Positions 43,571-51,650 of a stretch of 64,000 nucleotides of DNA are shown piece after piece. The position numbers and the translations under genes were made by a program. Within the stretch, counting starts at the first letter, position 1. Each line of letters begins with the position of its first letter. The notes beneath the pieces were generated by a model. It saw nothing but the letters and a program-made list of their open reading frames with translations, did no database searches and was not told the DNA's origin. The stretch lies in NCBI GenBank assembly GCA_963846915.1, contig CAWJXV010000004.1, positions 186,001-250,000 of the forward strand, given 5' to 3'. The DNA is from PALSA-612 sp963846915. Its GTDB lineage: Bacteria; Actinomycetota; Thermoleophilia; Gaiellales; Gaiellaceae.

Positions 43571-44278
43571 ATGGTGACCGTCCAGCTCTTCGCCACGTGT
43601 CTCGGCGACCTCGTGTTCCCCGATGCCGTCTCTGACGCGGAGGCGTTGCTTCGCGAGGCCGGCTTCGAAGTCGAGTTCCCGCGCGCACAGGTCTGCTGCG
43701 GTCAGCCGGCGTTCAACTCCGGGCACCGCTCCGCGGCGCGCCGCGTCGGGCGTACGTTCGTCCGCGCATTCTCGCGCTCTGCGCCGATCGTGGCGCCCTC
43801 CGGCTCCTGCGTGACGATGGCGTCGCGCTTCCTGCCCGAGCTCGTCGGCTGTGAGCCGTTCGACGTCTGGGAGCTCTCCGCGTTCCTCGACGCCCGGGGA
43901 ATCGAGCCCGCACGGCGGAACGAAGGCCGGCGGGTCGCCTATCACGACTCGTGCCACATGCTGCGCGAGCTTCGCATCGCCGATGCGCCGCGGCGGCTGC
44001 TCGAGCGCTCCGGAGCCGAGCTCGTGGCGCTCCCTCGCCCGGATCTGTGCTGCGGCTTCGGGGGCACGTTCTCGGTGCGTCAACCCGAGGTGTCGGTCGC
44101 GATGGCCGACGACAAGCTGGCCGGCGCGGTCACGTCAGGTGCAGAGGCGCTCGTCAGCGCCGATCCGGGATGCCTGATGCATCTCCGCGGTCGCGCCACT
44201 CGGGTGGGAGGGGCTGTCCCCGTCGTCCATCTGGCGACGGCGCTCGCGCGTGGAATCGACGCCGGCGGTGCCGAGTGA
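43571..44278 (+). CDS. lutA: Lactate utilisation protein A (Fe-S cluster-binding)
   Basis: This 235-aa protein has two CCG domains: CCGQPAFNSGHRSAARR near residue 47 and DLCCGFGGTFSVRQPEVS near residue 158, with the intervening HDSCHMLRELRI motif. This is the LutA/YkgE subunit of the iron-sulfur L-lactate dehydrogenase complex. It starts at ATG 43571. It is followed by lutB after an unusually long 226-nt gap, and by lutC. A GGGGCTGTCCCC segment near its end is translated as a normal family sequence and is not counted as a REP copy. Confidence 0.9.
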   Translation: MVTVQLFATCLGDLVFPDAVSDAEALLREAGFEVEFPRAQVCCGQPAFNSGHRSAARRVGRTFVRAFSRSAPIVAPSGSCVTMASRFLPELVGCEPFDVWELSAFLDARGIEPARRNEGRRVAYHDSCHMLRELRIADAPRRLLERSGAELVALPRPDLCCGFGGTFSVRQPEVSVAMADDKLAGAVTSGAEALVSADPGCLMHLRGRATRVGGAVPVVHLATALARGIDAGGAE

Positions 44279-44422
44279 GCCGGCGGCGTTGCGGAGGTCA
44301 CGCCGAGAGCCGCACGAATGCGGGCAGGGGTGCGCGCCAAATTGTCACCGATCCGCGGCAGATCGTCACGGCTCGGGCACAGACACGTGCGCGTTCGAGC
44401 GGTATCGTCGAGCACGAGGGTG

Positions 44423-44442
44423 GAGGGTGGTACCCCACCCTC
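44423..44442. promoter_or_regulatory. Inverted repeat between lutA and lutB
   Basis: GAGGGTGG and CCACCCTC flank TACC, forming a perfect 8-bp palindrome 63 nt upstream of lutB. It may be an operator of the lut genes or a processing hairpin; no regulator gene is adjacent. Confidence 0.45.
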
Positions 44443-44504
44443 GATGTGGGTGGGGGTGCGCGGACGTGGCCCGACAGGCTACGACTGGCGGGGAGGCACC
44501 GGCG

Positions 44505-45878
44505 ATGAGCGGGCTTGCGCAGCCTCCGGGGCGGTTCCGGGAGATCGCGCGGCTCAAGCTCGCCGACGCGCACACGCAGGGTGCGCTCGACTTCTCGACT
44601 GCACGGCTTTACGGCAATCGGGCTGCGGCGTGGGAGGCTGTCGACGACCTCGAGTCGCTGCGCCAACGCGCCCACGATGCACGGATGCGCGTGATCGACG
44701 ATCTCGACACGCACATTGCTCGGTTCACCGCCGCGCTCGAGGCGCGCGGTGGGCGCGTGTACTTCGCGCGGACGGCTGACGAGGCCAACGCCTATGTCAC
44801 CGACGTGTGCGCGCGCGCCGGCGCGAAGCTCGTCGCCAAGTCCAAGTCGATGCTGACCGAGGAGATCGGGCTCAACCACGTGCTCGAGCGAGGCGGCACG
44901 CGTGTCGTCGAAACCGATCTCGGCGAGTACATCGTCCAGCTCGCCGGTGAACATCCCGTCCACATCCTCGCTCCCGCCATCGAGAAGACGGCCGAGGACG
45001 CGGCCGCACTCCTCTCGAAGGTGGAAGGCAAGCCCGTCTCGGCAGAACTCCCGGAGCTCATGCAGGCGGCGCGCCGCCAGCTCCGACAGGTCTTCCTCGA
45101 CGCGGACGTCGGCATCACCGGGGCCAACTTCGGCGTCAGCGAGACGGGCTCCGTCTGCCTGGTCACGAACGAGGGCAACGGGCGGCTCGTCAGTTCGCTC
45201 CCGCGGATCCACATCGCCATGATGGGAATGGAGCGGCTCGTCGCCGATCTTTCTGATCTCGCCGTGCTGCTCCGTCTCCTCGCCCGGAGCGGAACGGGCC
45301 AGCCCCTGAGCGTCTACACGACGCTGCTCACCGGGCCGCGCCGGACAGGCGAGGAGGACGGGCCCGAGGAGCTCCATGTCGTGATCCTGGACAACGGGCG
45401 TTCGAACCTGCTCGGCACGCACTACCGGGAGATGCTGGCGTGCATCCGTTGCGGCGCTTGCCTGAACGTCTGCCCGGTGTACCGGAAGTCAGGCGGCGCC
45501 GCGTACGGGCCGGTGTACTCGGGCCCGATGGGGGCCGTGCTGCTGCCCCTCCTCGTCGGGCTCGAGGACGCGCCGTCCCTTCCTCATGCGTCGTCGCTCT
45601 GCGGCGCATGCAGCGATGCCTGTCCGGTGAAGATCCCGCTGCACGAGCTCCTGCTCGAGCTGCGGAGCGATCTCGTGGATCGAGGCGTGGCACCGCGTTG
45701 GGAGCGGTTGGCATTCGACCTGTGGTCGCTCGCCTGGTCATCGCCGTTGGGCTACCGGCTGACGACGGCGCTCGGCCGGTTGGGGGCCCCGCTCGGTGGT
45801 CTGGCAGGGCCGGGCCGCACGTGGGCGAAGGGCAGGGCGCTGCCGCAGCTCGGGCGGCGCTACCGGGACGGGCGATGA
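44505..45878 (+). CDS. lutB: Lactate utilisation protein B (Fe-S)
   Basis: This ~457-aa protein starts at ATG after GGGGAGGCACCGGCG. Residues ~60-300 are the LUD domain (LVAKSKSMLTEEIGLNHVLE, GITGANFGVSETGSVCLVTN, EGNGR). Two [4Fe-4S] motifs follow: CIRCGACLNVCPVY and CGACSDACPVKIP. This is the LutB/YkgF subunit, which passes electrons from lactate oxidation. Its stop overlaps lutC as ATGA. Confidence 0.93.
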   Translation: MSGLAQPPGRFREIARLKLADAHTQGALDFSTARLYGNRAAAWEAVDDLESLRQRAHDARMRVIDDLDTHIARFTAALEARGGRVYFARTADEANAYVTDVCARAGAKLVAKSKSMLTEEIGLNHVLERGGTRVVETDLGEYIVQLAGEHPVHILAPAIEKTAEDAAALLSKVEGKPVSAELPELMQAARRQLRQVFLDADVGITGANFGVSETGSVCLVTNEGNGRLVSSLPRIHIAMMGMERLVADLSDLAVLLRLLARSGTGQPLSVYTTLLTGPRRTGEEDGPEELHVVILDNGRSNLLGTHYREMLACIRCGACLNVCPVYRKSGGAAYGPVYSGPMGAVLLPLLVGLEDAPSLPHASSLCGACSDACPVKIPLHELLLELRSDLVDRGVAPRWERLAFDLWSLAWSSPLGYRLTTALGRLGAPLGGLAGPGRTWAKGRALPQLGRRYRDGR

Positions 45879-46291
45879 GCCTCGTCGACGACTTCGTGCG
45901 CAACGCCGAGGCGGTCGGTGTGATCGTGCATCACGGCTCGGCGCCCGAGATCGAAGGAGCGGGAGTGTCGAGTGCCCTGTACGGGCTGGCGGACACCGGA
46001 AGCGTCGTGCTTGCTGCGTCGCCCGAGGAGCCACGCGCTCGGTCGCTGTTACCTGCCGTGCACGTGACGCTGCTCGCCGAGGACAGGATCCTGCCTGGCA
46101 TCGCCGAGCTGTTCGAGGCAGTCGGCGGCGATCTCCCGAGCGCGCTCGCGGTCGTGACGGGGCCGAGCCGGAGCGCCGATATCGAGCAACAGCTCGTCGT
46201 CGGCGTGCACGGCCCGGGAGAGGTGCACGTCGTGCTGACGCCGCCCGGTTCGTCACCGTCCAAGGGACAGTCCCTCGGACGTGCCGGCTAA
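45875..46291 (+). CDS. lutC: Lactate utilisation protein C, short, with REP-encoded tail
   Basis: This 138-aa LUD-domain protein (MSLVDDFVRNAEAVGVIVHH, SSALYGLADTGSVVLAASPE, PSALAVVTGPSRSADIEQQL, GVHGPGEVHVVLTP) is the third lut subunit; many LutC proteins are near 200 aa, so it is a short form. The last ~10 residues (SKGQSLGRAG) are encoded by a REP-like element at 46263-46275 and are not family sequence. The end of the gene overlaps the convergent transposase gene by 39 nt. Confidence 0.88.
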   Translation: MSLVDDFVRNAEAVGVIVHHGSAPEIEGAGVSSALYGLADTGSVVLAASPEEPRARSLLPAVHVTLLAEDRILPGIAELFEAVGGDLPSALAVVTGPSRSADIEQQLVVGVHGPGEVHVVLTPPGSSPSKGQSLGRAG

Positions 46292-46756
46292 GGGCACGTC
46301 CGCGAGAGACGGCGCGCATCGGCCGAATCGGGGCCAGCTCCACCGCCATTCCCGGGAGTCACGGCAGAGCTTGGCCCGGACCGGGTTCTCGACGATGTAG
46401 CGGGCGGCTGCACGGAGATGCTCCTCAGCGTCCACGAGCCAGGAGGCGAACCGCTCTTCGTACAGGTGACCCTTCCGTCCGTGCCGGAGGTTGAAGCGCT
46501 GCGCATAGAGGCCATTGAGTCGGTGCATGCCGAGCGACAGGCGCTCGCGCGGCGCCTCGACGAGGAGGTGATAGTGCGTCCCCATCAGGCACCACGCGTG
46601 AAGTCGCCAGCCGAACATCTCGACGACCTGGGCGAGCAGCATCCGGAATGCTTCCCGGTCGTCGTCGTCGACGTAGATGTGCGTGCCGCCGACGCCGCGG
46701 GACGTCACGTGGAAGAAGCCGTACTCCGGAAGACTGCAGCGAGGTCTGCGTGGCAC
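46253..46756 (-). CDS. Y1/RAYT-type transposase (IS200-like HUH enzyme)
   Basis: This 167-aa protein has the REP-associated tyrosine transposase pattern: GFFHVTSRGVGGTHIYVDDD at the N-terminus, the HUH metal motif in GTHYHLLVEAP, LNGLYAQRFNLRHGRKGHLY, ERFASWLVDAEEHL and the catalytic Tyr in AARYIVENPVRAKLC. There are no flanking inverted repeats or terminal target duplication typical of an insertion sequence, so it is a domesticated single-copy type. REP-like palindromes sit at its 3' end (46263-46275, which encodes its last residues SEGLSLGR) and upstream of its start (46825-46837, 46871-46883). It is the probable enzyme behind the repeats in this half of the window. Confidence 0.88.
   Translation of the reverse strand: MPRRPRCSLPEYGFFHVTSRGVGGTHIYVDDDDREAFRMLLAQVVEMFGWRLHAWCLMGTHYHLLVEAPRERLSLGMHRLNGLYAQRFNLRHGRKGHLYEERFASWLVDAEEHLRAAARYIVENPVRAKLCRDSREWRWSWPRFGRCAPSLADVPLAGTSEGLSLGR
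46263..46301 (+). repeat. REP-like element 4 (core 46263-46275) with second hairpin
   Basis: The core AGGGACAGTCCCT is followed by a different hairpin, GGACGTGCC and GGCACGTCC around GGCTAAG (46277-46301). It lies in the overlap of the lutC and transposase 3' ends and is translated in both. Confidence 0.7.
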
Positions 46757-46807
46757 TGCTTCGACGGTAGCTCGACCGACGGCTCACGGGCCCGGCCCCG
46801 AGCAACT

Positions 46808-46837
46808 TGTCACACTCTTGTTACAGGGACTGTCCCT
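46808..46837 (-). repeat. REP-like element 5 (core 46825-46837)
   Basis: AGGGACTGTCCCT preceded by GTCACACTCTTGTTAC. It is just upstream of the transposase start, in tandem with element 6. Confidence 0.75.
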
Positions 46838-46854
46838 CGAGCGGCTGCGCACAG

Positions 46855-46883
46855 GTCACACTCCTGTAACAGGGACTGTCCCC
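46855..46883 (-). repeat. REP-like element 6 (core 46871-46883)
   Basis: AGGGACTGTCCCC preceded by GTCACACTCCTGTAAC, same orientation as element 5 and 46 nt from it. The pair occupies the 155-nt gap between the transposase and the FAA-hydrolase gene. Confidence 0.75.
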
Positions 46884-46911
46884 GTCGTGGTTGGTCGGAT
46901 AGGGTCACGCC

Positions 46912-47562
46912 GTGCTTCCGATCGAGCGGCCGCAGAAGATCATTTGCGTCGGGCTCAACTACCGCGATCACGCGGAGGAGCAGGGTGTGGCGTTGCCCGA
47001 GCGGCCGCTGCTCTTCGCCAAGTGGCCGAACACGCTGATCGGGCCCGGCGATCCGATCCGCCTGCCGGCGATCTCCAGCGAGGTCGACTACGAGGCCGAG
47101 CTCGGCGTCGTCATCGGCGAGAGAGTCAGACAGGCGTCTCCGGACACGGCCCTGGAGGCCGTGGGCGGCTACCTGTGCGCGAACGACGTGTCAGGCCGGG
47201 ACGTCCAGTTCGCCGACAAGCAGTGGGTACGCGGCAAGTCCTTCGACACCTTCTGCCCCGTCGGGCCGGACCTCGTCCCGGCGAGCGATGTCGCCGACCC
47301 GCAGGCACTCGGCATCCGGGCGATCCTGAACGGTCAGGTGATGCAGGACTCGACGACAGCGAACATGGTCTTCGGCGTCGCAGAGATCGTCTCGTTCGTG
47401 AGCCAGGCGATCACGCTCGAGCCGGGCGACCTGATCTTGACCGGCACGCCCGCAGGCGTCGGTGTCTTTCGCAATCCGAAAGTGCTGCTGCAGCCCGGCG
47501 ACGAGATCACGATCGAGATCGACGGCCTGGGCTCGTTGACGAATCCCGTCGCAGCCGACTGA
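46912..47562 (+). CDS. Fumarylacetoacetate hydrolase-family enzyme
   Basis: This 216-aa protein starts at GTG. Motifs: CVGLNYRDHAEEQG, the metal-binding Glu pair in SSEVDYEAELGVVIG, GGYLCANDVSGRDVQFADKQ, WVRGKSFDTFCPVGP and LILTGTPAGVGVFRNP. This core FAH fold covers acylpyruvases, 2-hydroxyhepta-2,4-diene-1,7-dioate isomerases and oxaloacetate decarboxylases. The exact reaction cannot be assigned. A hairpin terminator follows. Confidence 0.9.
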   Translation: MLPIERPQKIICVGLNYRDHAEEQGVALPERPLLFAKWPNTLIGPGDPIRLPAISSEVDYEAELGVVIGERVRQASPDTALEAVGGYLCANDVSGRDVQFADKQWVRGKSFDTFCPVGPDLVPASDVADPQALGIRAILNGQVMQDSTTANMVFGVAEIVSFVSQAITLEPGDLILTGTPAGVGVFRNPKVLLQPGDEITIEIDGLGSLTNPVAAD

Positions 47563-47567
47563 GCGGC

Positions 47568-47594
47568 GACGGGGCGGCCGTCGTCCGCCCCGTC
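47568..47594. terminator. Hairpin between convergent genes
   Basis: GACGGGGCGG and CCGCCCCGTC form a perfect 10-bp stem with a 7-nt loop, placed between the rightward FAA-hydrolase and the leftward secreted protein gene, so it can serve both. Confidence 0.65.
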
Positions 47595-47622
47595 ACCAGT
47601 GGTCGAGCCCGGCGTCTGCGGC

Positions 47623-48075
47623 CTAGCCGCCGGCCTCGTTCTCGTCCGACGCCCGGCTCGACGAGCTGTGTGCCGAGCGGTTTGACCCCCTGTTTCGCTT
47701 TGCGGTCTTCCTCGCTTGGGCGAATGACGACCGTACGGCGGAGCGGAAACCTTTCACCTGCGCTCGTGCAACCCGCAGGAGGGACCGCAGCTCCGTCTTG
47801 TCGCCGCCGGCCTTGCGGGCTGCGGTGACATCGACGAGCAGAAGCTTCGAGTCGGCTTTGAGCGTCGTCAGCCCGGCCTTCGCGTCACGCTTCAGCTGGG
47901 CGACGTCGCCTTTCGTCACGTCGGCGGCGACGGTCGTCCTGGCGGCCACGACGTCTGCGGTCAGCTTCGCGAGATCCGCCTTCGGCTGGGCCAGCGGATC
48001 GCCGGCCGCCGACGCCGAGAGAGGAACGGCGGCGAGCGCGCAGGCGATCGTGACGAGGACACCGCACTGCTTCAT
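47623..48075 (-). CDS. Secreted helical protein of unknown function
   Basis: This 150-aa protein starts at ATG (complement of 48073-48075) with a signal peptide (MKQCGVLVTIACALAAVPLS, cleavage near SASAAG). The mature part is Ala/Lys/Leu-rich and helical, with heptad-like repeats (DLAKLTADVVAARTTVAADV, AQLKRDAKAGLTTLKADSKL), and a Ser/Arg/Asn-rich tail. No family is recognised; a surface coiled-coil protein is a fair description. Confidence 0.65.
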   Translation of the reverse strand: MKQCGVLVTIACALAAVPLSASAAGDPLAQPKADLAKLTADVVAARTTVAADVTKGDVAQLKRDAKAGLTTLKADSKLLLVDVTAARKAGGDKTELRSLLRVARAQVKGFRSAVRSSFAQARKTAKRNRGSNRSAHSSSSRASDENEAGG

Positions 48076-48197
48076 GCGGTGTCTATCGGGCCGGTCACGA
48101 CGGCCCCATGTGCCGCAGACGAGGGATCCCGAGGTAAGAAACCGGTAAAACGCCGCTGGTATCAGGTTCGGGAAGACATTCGAGCGAGAGGAGAGAG

Positions 48198-48488
48198 ATG
48201 GCGGTCGTGCTCGTCGCGAGATGGGTGGCGCGCGAAGGGGAGGATGAGCGCGTGCTCGCGCTCCTGGAGCAGCTGGCCCCGGCGTCGCGGGCCGAGCCGG
48301 GCTGCCTCCACTACCAGCCGTGCCGTGACCGGGAAGACCCGCGGCGATTCCTGATCTTCGAGGTCTACGCCGACGAAGCTGCCTTTCGAGCGCACGGTGA
48401 GTCGGAGCACTTCCAGCGGCTCGTGCTCGACGGGGCAGTGCCGCTCCTGGAGGGACGCGACCGCTCCTTCTACGAGACGGTCGCTTGA
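48198..48488 (+). CDS. Antibiotic biosynthesis monooxygenase (ABM) domain protein
   Basis: This 96-aa protein has the ABM fold markers VARWVAREGEDERVLALLEQ, EPGCLHYQPCRDREDPRRFL and EVYADEAAFRAHGESEHFQR. The ATG follows GAGAGGAGAGAG. Such small dimeric proteins oxidise quinol-like substrates or degrade heme, or act as signals. It is coupled to an MFS transporter through TTGA. Confidence 0.88.
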   Translation: MAVVLVARWVAREGEDERVLALLEQLAPASRAEPGCLHYQPCRDREDPRRFLIFEVYADEAAFRAHGESEHFQRLVLDGAVPLLEGRDRSFYETVA

Positions 48489-49681
48489 GGCAGTACGCCC
48501 GGTTCGTCGCAGCGCTCTTCCTCGTCTCGCTCGCGCTGCGGCCGCAGATCATCGCGACGGCGCCGCTGATCCCTTCGATCCAGGCCGACCTCGGCATCTC
48601 GCATGTGGTCGCCGGACTGCTGAGCGCGATTCCCGTGCTCTGCATGGGCGTCTTCGCGCCGGCGGCCGCCTACGTGTCGGGCGCGATCGGCGCCCGCTGG
48701 GCGATCGCCGGCTCCGTCGTCCTGATCGCCGCCGGAGGCCTCCTGCGTGTGGCCGTTCCGGACACGGGGGTGCTGATCGCGTTCACGTTTCCTGTCGGAG
48801 TCGGGATCGCCGTGTCGGGCACGCTGATGCCCGCGATCGTGAAGGGACGGCTCGCGCACCGCCCCGCGTTCGGCACCGGGATCTACGCGACGGGCATCCA
48901 GCTGGGCGCGGCCGTGTCCGCGGCGCTCGCCGTGCCGCTTGCCCATCTGCACGGCGGCTGGCGCGCGTCGCTCGCCCTCTTCTCGGTTGCCGCGGCGATC
49001 TCGGGCGCCGCCTGGCTTCTCTTCGGGGGTCGCGAGAAGCGTCCCCGTGTCCGTGTTCGGCCGCCGAAGCTGCCGCTCAGGAACCCGACCGCATGGACCG
49101 TGTCGCTCGTGTTCGCCATGATCGCCGTCTGCTTCTACGGCCTTTCGGCCTGGCTGCCGGACGCCTATGTCGAGCACGGATGGTCGGAGGGCCGCGCCGG
49201 CGCCCTGCTGGCGGTCGTGCAGGCGGTGACAGTCCCGACCGGGCTCGCCCTGCCGTGGCTCGCCGACCGCCGGGGATCGCGGCGCTTCTACCTCGCGACT
49301 GCGGCGGCGGTGCAGATGGTCGGGCTCCTCGGCGTCCAGCTGTTCCCCGACGCAGGTTGGCTGTGGGCGGTGGTGCTCGGGCTCGGTATCGGCACGCTCT
49401 TCCCGCTCGCGATGACGCTGCCGCTCGACCTCTCCGACGACCCCGCCGCGGCGGTCGCCGTGACGGGGATGATGCTCGGGGTCGGCTACACGATCACCGG
49501 AGCGGCGCCGCTCGTCCTCGGCTACGTCCGGGATGCGACGGGCTCGTTCTCAGCGGCGCTGTGGCTGATCGTCGGCATCGAGGCTTGCCTGCTCGTCTCG
49601 AGCCTGAGGCTGACGCACGAGCGGCTGCACGGCCGTGCGGTAGAGCGGCCGGCGACTCCTTACGGAGCCGCCGGCCGCTGA
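48485..49681 (+). CDS. MFS transporter, CynX/NimT type
   Basis: This 398-aa protein has twelve hydrophobic segments and the MFS-A-like region ADLGISHVVAGLLSAIPVLC, with VSGAIGARWAIAGSVVLIAA and LADRRGSRRFYLATAAAVQM. The similarity is to cyanate/nitroimidazole permeases. It starts at TTG overlapping the ABM gene stop by 4 nt. Its stop codon lies within a large hairpin. Confidence 0.88.
   Translation: MRQYARFVAALFLVSLALRPQIIATAPLIPSIQADLGISHVVAGLLSAIPVLCMGVFAPAAAYVSGAIGARWAIAGSVVLIAAGGLLRVAVPDTGVLIAFTFPVGVGIAVSGTLMPAIVKGRLAHRPAFGTGIYATGIQLGAAVSAALAVPLAHLHGGWRASLALFSVAAAISGAAWLLFGGREKRPRVRVRPPKLPLRNPTAWTVSLVFAMIAVCFYGLSAWLPDAYVEHGWSEGRAGALLAVVQAVTVPTGLALPWLADRRGSRRFYLATAAAVQMVGLLGVQLFPDAGWLWAVVLGLGIGTLFPLAMTLPLDLSDDPAAAVAVTGMMLGVGYTITGAAPLVLGYVRDATGSFSAALWLIVGIEACLLVSSLRLTHERLHGRAVERPATPYGAAGR
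49644..49679. terminator. Hairpin spanning the MFS stop region
   Basis: AGCGGCCGGCG and CGCCGGCCGCT pair over 11 bp, with an inner CTCC/GGAG stem. It lies at the end of the MFS gene and 6 nt from the stop of the convergent DUF4234 gene, so it is likely bidirectional. Confidence 0.65.
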
Positions 49682-49684
49682 TGC

Positions 49685-50179
49685 CTAGAAGCTCTGGACC
49701 GGGGCCGAGGCGACCGAGCCGGAGCCTTTCGCTTTCCAATAGTTGTTGAGCGCGCCCTGCACCTTGGCCAGATAGATGAAGCCGCCGACGTACGGGACGA
49801 AGCCCCAGAGACCTGTCAGTCCGCTAACTGGCGGGTTCTCGTTCCCTTCTGCGCGGTACATGCGGCCGACGTATTGCGGCAGCATGAAGAAGCCGTAGAT
49901 CACGAGCACGAGCAGAAGCCCGACGATGCCGTTGACTCCTTCGCCGCGGTGTCTCTTCAGGTCGGCGTAGGTCGCGTAGTACCAATAGATCGTGTAGATC
50001 CCGAGCGTGACGAGCGACAGGACGATCACGAAGCCAACCCCCCGCTCCTTGCCGGGTGGCCCCGTGTTCTGTCCCGACGTGGTCGCGGGTGCCGGTGCTG
50101 CGGGGGTCTCTGCCGGCGCGGCTGCCGGTGCCTCTGCAGGTGCTTCTGAGCTTGCGTCGTTCCCCGCGGTTTCGCTCAC
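49685..50179 (-). CDS. DUF4234-domain membrane protein
   Basis: This 164-aa protein has a disordered Ala/Pro/Glu-rich N-terminus (residues 1-45), then DUF4234: GVGFVIVLSLVTLGIYTIYW with YYATYADLKRHRGEGVNG, a second helix IVGLLLVLVIYGFFMLPQYV and a third hydrophobic stretch PYVGGFIYLAKVQGALNNYW. The family is common and uncharacterised. Confidence 0.82.
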   Translation of the reverse strand: MSETAGNDASSEAPAEAPAAAPAETPAAPAPATTSGQNTGPPGKERGVGFVIVLSLVTLGIYTIYWYYATYADLKRHRGEGVNGIVGLLLVLVIYGFFMLPQYVGRMYRAEGNENPPVSGLTGLWGFVPYVGGFIYLAKVQGALNNYWKAKGSGSVASAPVQSF

Positions 50180-50245
50180 GGTGTGCTCCCTCCGTGGAAT
50201 GGACGGGCCGACTCAAGCACGCGGGGCGGACGGCGTCAAACCCTT

Positions 50246-50656
50246 TTAGCCGAACCCGAGCGAGATGATCCCGCGGTCGACGAGCCCGCGTGTGAACTCG
50301 TCCGAGGCCACGACCTTGACGCCGTAGACGTCGCGCAGGAACCACTCGAAGTACACGAAGACGCTCGAGCGCACCGCGTTGACCTTCTCGAGGCGGGCGA
50401 GGTCGTAGACGGCGACGCGGGCACGGAGGGCGGCGTCGTCGAGAAGACGCGTTACGAGTTTGCCCGTCAACCCGGTCAGGACGAGCGTCGGCTCGTCGCG
50501 CCCCGGAAGGACGTCCGTGGTCTCGACCGAGCTTCGCTCGCGGCGCCACGCGAGTTCGATCCGCGTCGACGACTCGGCGAGCAGGTCGACGTCATCGAGT
50601 GCGTTGCGGCAGTAGACGGCGAACGCGTCGAGGATCTCTCCCTGGGTGACGCTCAT
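50246..50656 (-). CDS. Conserved hypothetical soluble protein
   Basis: This 136-aa cytoplasmic protein (VTQGEILDAFAVYCRNALDD, RIELAWRRERSSVETTDVLP, TLVLTGLTGKLVTRLLDDAA, VFVYFEWFLRDVYGVKVVAS) has no signal or helix and no family I recognise. Its composition and codon pattern are normal for the genome. It follows the chelatase gene on the same strand after a REP-like element. Confidence 0.65.
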   Translation of the reverse strand: MSVTQGEILDAFAVYCRNALDDVDLLAESSTRIELAWRRERSSVETTDVLPGRDEPTLVLTGLTGKLVTRLLDDAALRARVAVYDLARLEKVNAVRSSVFVYFEWFLRDVYGVKVVASDEFTRGLVDRGIISLGFG

Positions 50657-50718
50657 CGCGGCCCAGTCGATCCGGCGGTCGCGCGGGGCGGTCACCGTGG
50701 CGGTGCGGGCGCCGTCGG

Positions 50719-50748
50719 AGGGACAGTCCCTGATACGCGATCGTCGCA
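50719..50748 (+). repeat. REP-like element 7 (core 50719-50731)
   Basis: AGGGACAGTCCCT followed by GATACGCGATCGTCGCAAT. The further segment TCGTCGCAATCCGTCCACAG recurs with one change next to element 10 (57150-57172, complement), so these two copies share an extended tail. Confidence 0.75.
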
Positions 50749-50765
50749 ATCCGTCCACAGCCGGC

Positions 50766-51650
50766 TCATACGGACTCCGCCAGCGCGAGCAGGAGCTCCG
50801 GAGCGAGATCGGCGACGGGGATACGCGTACCGCCCGCGGCGCGGGCGAGCGCGGCGGCGCAGCCGCGCGAGCCGTCGGAGGTGTCCGCGACGACGAGGCC
50901 GATCCGGGCACGTCCGAGGGACTGTCCCTCGGACACGGCGTCCGCGGACGGGTCGGAGCCCGCCCGGAGCGGTACCGTCGCCTCGCCGTCCGTGATGCAG
51001 ACGACGAGCGGCACGGCGTTCGGGTGCTTCGAGAGCTCCTGACGGAGCAGGATCCGCGCGCGGCGAAGGGCGTCGGCGAGCGGGGTCTGGCCCGCGAGCG
51101 GGATCCGCTCGAGCCGTCGCGTCGCAGCGGCCAGCGACGACGTGAACGGCAGCGCGACGGTCGCCTCGGGGATTCCGCCGCGGAACGCGACGAGCGCGAC
51201 CTTGTCACCGCGGCCCGTCGCGTCCTCCAGCAGCCGGAACACGACCCCTTTCGCCTTCTCGACCATCCGCTCCGCATGGACGGACCACGAGTTGTCGAGG
51301 ACGAAGCAGACCGCGAACGGCGAGCGGTGCTCGCGCACTTTCCGCCGCAGGTCGGCCGGCTCGACCCGGATCGGCGCACCGCCACGCATCGCCGCCGCCC
51401 GCAACGTCGCGTCGACCGCGACGTCGGCGGGGCCGCGGCCGGCCAGCCGGTGGCGCGAGTACTTGCCCTTCCGGTGGCTCGCGAGCGAGCGGGCGCGACG
51501 CCCCGGCCGCGAGCGCTCGACGCGGTCACGCGCGGGGCGGCGCGCGAAGACGGCGTCCGCGCTCACGTCGAGCCGGTCGATTCCGGGCGCGCCCTTCGGC
51601 GAGGCCTCGACCTCGAGGCCTACGTCACCGGGCCCGCTTCGACTTTTTTT
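50766..51650 (-). CDS. Chelatase medium-subunit half (ChlD-like VWA), -1 frame
   Basis: This frame carries a VWA domain with metal site FVLDNSWSVHAER and VCITDGEATVPL, preceded by a basic/Pro-rich linker, as in ChlD/BchD or the chelatase used for cobalt. It has no credible own start: GTG at the complement of 51564-51566 lacks a binding site. It follows the AAA+ frame by a -1 shift at the A7 run (51644-51650), giving a joined product of about 635 aa, the normal size for ChlD. Near the C-terminus the segment SEGQSLGRAR comes from an inserted REP-like palindrome (50912-50934). Confidence 0.8.
   Translation of the reverse strand, partial: KKSRSGPGDVGLEVEASPKGAPGIDRLDVSADAVFARRPARDRVERSRPGRRARSLASHRKGKYSRHRLAGRGPADVAVDATLRAAAMRGGAPIRVEPADLRRKVREHRSPFAVCFVLDNSWSVHAERMVEKAKGVVFRLLEDATGRGDKVALVAFRGGIPEATVALPFTSSLAAATRRLERIPLAGQTPLADALRRARILLRQELSKHPNAVPLVVCITDGEATVPLRAGSDPSADAVSEGQSLGRARIGLVVADTSDGSRGCAAALARAAGGTRIPVADLAPELLLALAESV
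50912..50934. repeat. REP-like element 8, inside the VWA coding region (core 50917-50929)
   Basis: The 10-bp arms GTCCGAGGGA and TCCCTCGGAC close on CTG, so the dyad is longer than usual. It keeps the reading frame and adds about ten residues to a surface loop of the VWA domain. Confidence 0.75.

Noticed and set aside
44209..44221. GGGGCTGTCCCC near the end of lutA as another REP-like copy
   Set aside because: The tail is absent and the translated residues (GGAVPVVHLATAL) fit the protein family, so it is probably chance.
46253..46756. A complete IS200/IS605 insertion sequence
   Set aside because: No TnpB, no left/right subterminal ends framing the gene and no second copy are visible; the flanking palindromes are scattered through the region instead.
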